This document shows, piece after piece, positions 25,157 to 27,834 of a stretch of DNA of 27,834 nucleotides (position 1 is its first letter; every line of letters begins with the position of its first letter). The stretch is from contig JAUXHH010000002.1 in NCBI GenBank assembly GCA_030621655.1, forward strand, positions 1 through 27,834, read 5' to 3'. The notes under the pieces were generated by a model that was given only the letters and a program-made list of their open reading frames with translations, was not told where the DNA came from and ran no database searches. The position numbers were made by a program, and so were the translations under genes. The stretch comes from Desulfobacterales bacterium (GTDB taxonomy: Bacteria; Desulfobacterota; Desulfobulbia; Desulfobulbales; BM004).

Positions 25157-26044
25157 TCAGCTGCCTATGATTTTCTCAACAGCTTCTCCATATCTGGCAC
25201 CGGTCTTTATAAGAATTTCTTCCGGGAGTGGTGGTGCCGGGGGGGTTTTATCCCAGTCAAGTGTTGACAAATAATCCCGCAGGAATTGTTTGTCAAAGCT
25301 CGGTTGTCCGGTCCCCGGTGTATATTGATCCAAGGGCCAGAACCTGGATGAATCCGGGGTAAGCACCTCGTCAATGAGGATCAATTCTCCCTCGAACCAC
25401 CCTAATTCAAACTTTGTATCCGCGATAATAATACCTTTGCTCAGGGCATAATCAGCTGCCTTCTGATACAATTTCATGCACACTTCAATAATTTTTGCAG
25501 CCTCATCTTTACCAACAATTTCTTCCATCTTTGCAATGGAAATATTTTCGTCATGCTCTCCCTGTTCAGCTTTCGTTGAAGGGGTAAACAAAGGTTTATC
25601 AAATTTATCTGACTCAACCATCCCTGGCGGCAGTGGAAAGCCGCAGACAGTGGTATCCTTTTGATATGCCTTCCAGAATGAACCTGAAAGATATCCCCTG
25701 ACAATACACTCAATTGGTAAGGGTTTTGCCTTCTTGACCAGCATGCTTCTGTGGCGCAGTTCCTCCAAATACGGCTGACAGGCAGAGGGATATTTGCCAA
25801 CATCCGCAGTAATCAGATGGTTAGGCAGAATATCGCCTAAAAAGTCAAACCAGAATAAAGAAAGTTCGGTGAGAACTTTGCCTTTATTGGGGATGGGGTC
25901 ATCCATTACCACATCAAATGCTGAAATCCGGTCAGTGGCTACCATGAGGAGTTTGTCGTCAACTTCGTAAAGATCCCTGACCTTGCCACGATGGACAAGA
26001 TTCAAACCCTTGAATTCCGTCTTAATTACAGGAAATTCTGACAT
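25157..26044 (-). CDS. purC: Phosphoribosylaminoimidazole-succinocarboxamide synthase
   Basis: Purine biosynthesis step joining CAIR and aspartate with ATP to give SAICAR. Landmarks: RGKVRDLYEV near residue 20, the SAICAR synthetase signature region IECIVRGYLSGSFWKAYQKD, LFTPSTKAEQGEHDENIS and DTKFELGWFEGELILIDEV followed by TPDSSRFW. Length 295 aa places it in the longer, yeast-type PurC group rather than the shorter form of about 237 aa. AGTGAGATG lies just before the ATG on the minus strand. It is the last gene of the minus-strand block after adk (92-base gap) and converges on recC with only 21 bases between stops. Confidence 0.95.
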   Translation of the reverse strand: MSEFPVIKTEFKGLNLVHRGKVRDLYEVDDKLLMVATDRISAFDVVMDDPIPNKGKVLTELSLFWFDFLGDILPNHLITADVGKYPSACQPYLEELRHRSMLVKKAKPLPIECIVRGYLSGSFWKAYQKDTTVCGFPLPPGMVESDKFDKPLFTPSTKAEQGEHDENISIAKMEEIVGKDEAAKIIEVCMKLYQKAADYALSKGIIIADTKFELGWFEGELILIDEVLTPDSSRFWPLDQYTPGTGQPSFDKQFLRDYLSTLDWDKTPPAPPLPEEILIKTGARYGEAVEKIIGS

Positions 26045-26136
26045 TTTTCATCTCACTTGTTTTATTTTTCAAGTCTTTCAGCTTCCCTCTGGAAACAAAC
26101 TCCTCATATCGTGCATTCCTAAACAGTTTACTGCAA

Positions 26137-26784
26137 TTAGAATCCCAGCGGAGCCTTTAATTCCTGTACAACAGTATCACTGGACGTACCGGAAACGGTT
26201 TTGAGCAGTCCTTCCTTTTCATAAAACCCGATCAAGGGTGCTGTTTTATCATTATAAGTCTGAAGCCGATGCGAAATGGCTTCTTCTGTCTCATCATCCC
26301 TCTGGATAACGGCGCTGCCACATTTATCACATATCCCTTCCTGTTTTGTCGGGCTGCTCTTCACATTATAGATTGCCTGGCATTCCGTGTTCTCACAGGT
26401 TCTCCGTGTGCATAACCTGTCGAGGATTACATCCTTGGGCACATCGATGTTAACTGCCATATCGAGAGTAATATCCAATTTAGCCAGCAACTCTTTCAGT
26501 GCTTCAGCCTGGGGAATTGTCCTTGGAAAGCCGTCAAGGAGAAAACCTTTTTGGCAATCGGATTCCTGCAGTCTTTTTTCCATTATTCCCATAATCAGGG
26601 AGTCAGGAACCAGATCGCCTCTCTTCATATATGCTTCTGCCTCTTTGCCAAGCTCTGATCCAGTCTGGACTGCACCGCGCAGAATATCTCCGGTGGAAAT
26701 CTGGACTGAACCATCTATGGTTGTTAATAGTTTTGCTACAGTTCCTTTGCCTGCCCCTGGGGCTCCTAATAGTATTAACTTCAT
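26137..26784 (-). CDS. adk: Adenylate kinase
   Basis: It interconverts ATP + AMP and two ADP. The P-loop GAPGAGKG is at residues 7-14, the AMP-binding region QISTGDILR at about 28-36, and GFLLDGFPRT at about 80-89. This is the long form (215 aa) with a Cys-bearing LID: C130, C135, C152, C155 probably bind zinc. The first pair is C-x4-C rather than the usual C-x2-C, an insertion of two residues. A strong GGAGG (26791-26795) precedes the ATG on the minus strand. A TATAGT in the 109-base gap upstream may be part of a promoter, but no -35 is evident. Confidence 0.96.
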   Translation of the reverse strand: MKLILLGAPGAGKGTVAKLLTTIDGSVQISTGDILRGAVQTGSELGKEAEAYMKRGDLVPDSLIMGIMEKRLQESDCQKGFLLDGFPRTIPQAEALKELLAKLDITLDMAVNIDVPKDVILDRLCTRRTCENTECQAIYNVKSSPTKQEGICDKCGSAVIQRDDETEEAISHRLQTYNDKTAPLIGFYEKEGLLKTVSGTSSDTVVQELKAPLGF

Positions 26785-26886
26785 TATGTTCCTCCAATTA
26801 ATTGCTCTATTTTAAAGTGTAAGGTTGTATGAAATTTCGGCTGGCCACTATACCCGATTTCCTGGTGAGATGGTAGAACAAATCGA

Positions 26887-26914
26887 GAAAAACTTAATCG
26901 AGAGAGACTCTCTC
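26887..26914 (-). terminator. Possible intrinsic terminator at the end of the flippase-like gene
   Basis: GAGAGAG and CTCTCTC arms (26900-26914) form a short palindrome over the last codons and stop of the membrane-protein gene. On the minus strand a run of five T (26888-26892) follows after seven bases. The stem is short, so this is tentative; if real, adk would need its own promoter. Confidence 0.35.
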
Positions 26915-27834
26915 AATACCTGAACCAATCCCTCCTTTAAAGGCATAAATTATCCCACCTATAATTCCAACAAAAATCATGAAAAAGGTGGTTAATAAAG
27001 ATAAGGCCAAAGCCTTTTCAGGTGTTGTAAACTCAGTGAGATAGAATAGAAAGGTCGCTTCCCTGACACCGATACCATTCACCGACGGGGCCACACCCAT
27101 AATTAATAAAATGGGAACAAAAAAGAAAAAGAAGCCTATGGGTATTTCAATAGAAAGACTTGTGGCCAGTAGAAAATTTACAATAATAAACGAAATTTGT
27201 CCCAAGACAGTGAGTGCGATACATTTGCCAAATATCCCTTTATGCTCACGGTACTCATACATTGCCCGGTAAACTTCCCTTATTTTTTCCAGAAAAATAG
27301 CAGGTAAAAGCGGGATATGCAGTTGGCAGAGGCCATCAACTATCTTTTTGTTAAAAATTAAAACAGCAAGTGTAATTGTTGCAGCAGTCAGCATTACTAT
27401 GCTTCCCAGTATTTTGTGAGAACCCTGTGCAATGTCCAGAAAAAATATGCTTGAAATACTGATAAGCAGCATTGTCACAAGACCAAAAAGTCGATCAACC
27501 ACTACAGCACTGAATACCGTCACGCTGCCTTTTGAAGCTTTGTACAGGTAATAAGCCTTTACCATCTCACCCCCTATCGTGGATGGCAGGACATTATTGA
27601 AGAACAGGGCTATCAGGTTGACATAATATGTTGTTGAAATAGAAATTTTTGTACCATGGACCTGGATAACGGAACGAAGACGGAAAGCAACGGCCAGCAA
27701 ACCTGTAAAAAACATAAGGACGGCTAAAACAAAGTAGAGAGGTTGTACTGCCTTTAAATATTGAAAAACAGTCGGGAGTTGGCCCCTGAAAAAATAGAGG
27801 ATACCGCCCATCAGGCTGAAGCTGACTATGAACC
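26894..27834 (-). CDS. LPG-synthase/UPF0104 family flippase-like membrane protein (partial)
   Basis: Only the last 313 residues are in the window; the frame stays open to the right edge, so the real start lies outside it. ATG 27811 is an internal in-frame codon within the first hydrophobic helix and is not taken as the start. At least seven hydrophobic membrane segments are seen. Family signatures include NLIALFFNNVLPSTIGGEMVKAY, VVVDRLFGLVTMLL and VAPSVNGIGVREATFLFYL, characteristic of PF03706-type proteins (the membrane domain of lysylphosphatidylglycerol synthase and relatives). There is no soluble acyl-transferase domain at the C-terminus, so lysyl-PG synthesis is not implied; a lipid or glycan-lipid membrane function is inferred. 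Confidence 0.88.
   Translation of the reverse strand, partial: FIVSFSLMGGILYFFRGQLPTVFQYLKAVQPLYFVLAVLMFFTGLLAVAFRLRSVIQVHGTKISISTTYYVNLIALFFNNVLPSTIGGEMVKAYYLYKASKGSVTVFSAVVVDRLFGLVTMLLISISSIFFLDIAQGSHKILGSIVMLTAATITLAVLIFNKKIVDGLCQLHIPLLPAIFLEKIREVYRAMYEYREHKGIFGKCIALTVLGQISFIIVNFLLATSLSIEIPIGFFFFFVPILLIMGVAPSVNGIGVREATFLFYLTEFTTPEKALALSLLTTFFMIFVGIIGGIIYAFKGGIGSGIERVSLD

Noticed and set aside
25136..25175. Hairpin GAAAATC/GATTTTC between recC and purC as a shared terminator
   Set aside because: Only 7 AT-rich base pairs with a 26-base loop and no clear T tract.
26894..27811. Treating ATG 27811 as the true start of the membrane protein
   Set aside because: The frame remains open to the window edge and the codons before it continue a hydrophobic helix, so the gene is cut by the edge.

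Overview
The window reads as ordinary chromosome from a moderately AT-rich Gram-negative bacterium, most likely a sulfate-reducer-type member of the Desulfobacterota (Desulfobulbales-like). This placement is an inference from gene content: a PxxKW cysteine-rich small protein, a helix-turn-helix/two-CW protein, a DUF4177-like protein, a type IV pilus PilC and an MltB-type transglycosylase. No rRNA or tRNA gene, IS element, phage gene or CRISPR array was seen.

Layout, left to right. (1) 57-2175 (+): the PLP-homeostasis protein YggS and UDP-glucose 6-dehydrogenase. A strong hairpin follows, shared as terminator with a convergent PxxKW small protein (2249-2464, -). (2) 2465-2823: an AT-rich gap holding a near-consensus sigma-54 promoter pointing at pilC, which is closely followed by enolase. 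(3) 5570-9076 (+): an IHF/HU protein with its own terminator, an orphan ParB-like protein overlapping an inositol-monophosphatase family gene, and a secreted lytic transglycosylase (MltB family with a peptidoglycan-binding tail). (4) 9240-11024: small accessory genes (HTH/two-CW protein, an unknown 64-aa protein, a DUF4177-like gene on the other strand) and a GT2 glycosyltransferase. (5) 11180-12565: asparaginyl-tRNA synthetase.

The centrepiece is 12734-21742 (+), a complete seven-gene Wsp-type chemosensory operon in canonical order: wspA (receptor), wspB (CheW), wspC (CheR with TPR), wspD (CheW with an N-terminal Cys cluster), wspE (hybrid CheA-receiver kinase), wspF (CheB) and wspR (receiver-GGDEF diguanylate cyclase). 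By analogy with Pseudomonas, receptor signals pass through the kinase to WspR, which makes c-di-GMP, while WspC and WspF set receptor methylation. The clearest departure from the Pseudomonas arrangement is that WspE carries two tandem, gapless, clearly homologous Hpt domains, each with its own phospho-histidine (H54 and H220). The receiver of WspF lacks two of the usual receiver residues.

After the operon, and possibly on the same transcript, lies a full-length recC with no recB or recD beside it. The right end is a minus-strand block: a membrane protein of the LPG-synthase/UPF0104 family cut by the window edge, then adk, then purC, which converges on recC.

Nothing here is a wholly undescribed system. 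The best leads are the double-Hpt WspE, the sigma-54 promoter in front of the orphan pilC-eno pair, the lone recC, and a 16-bp promoter-like element shared by the wsp operon and mltB.
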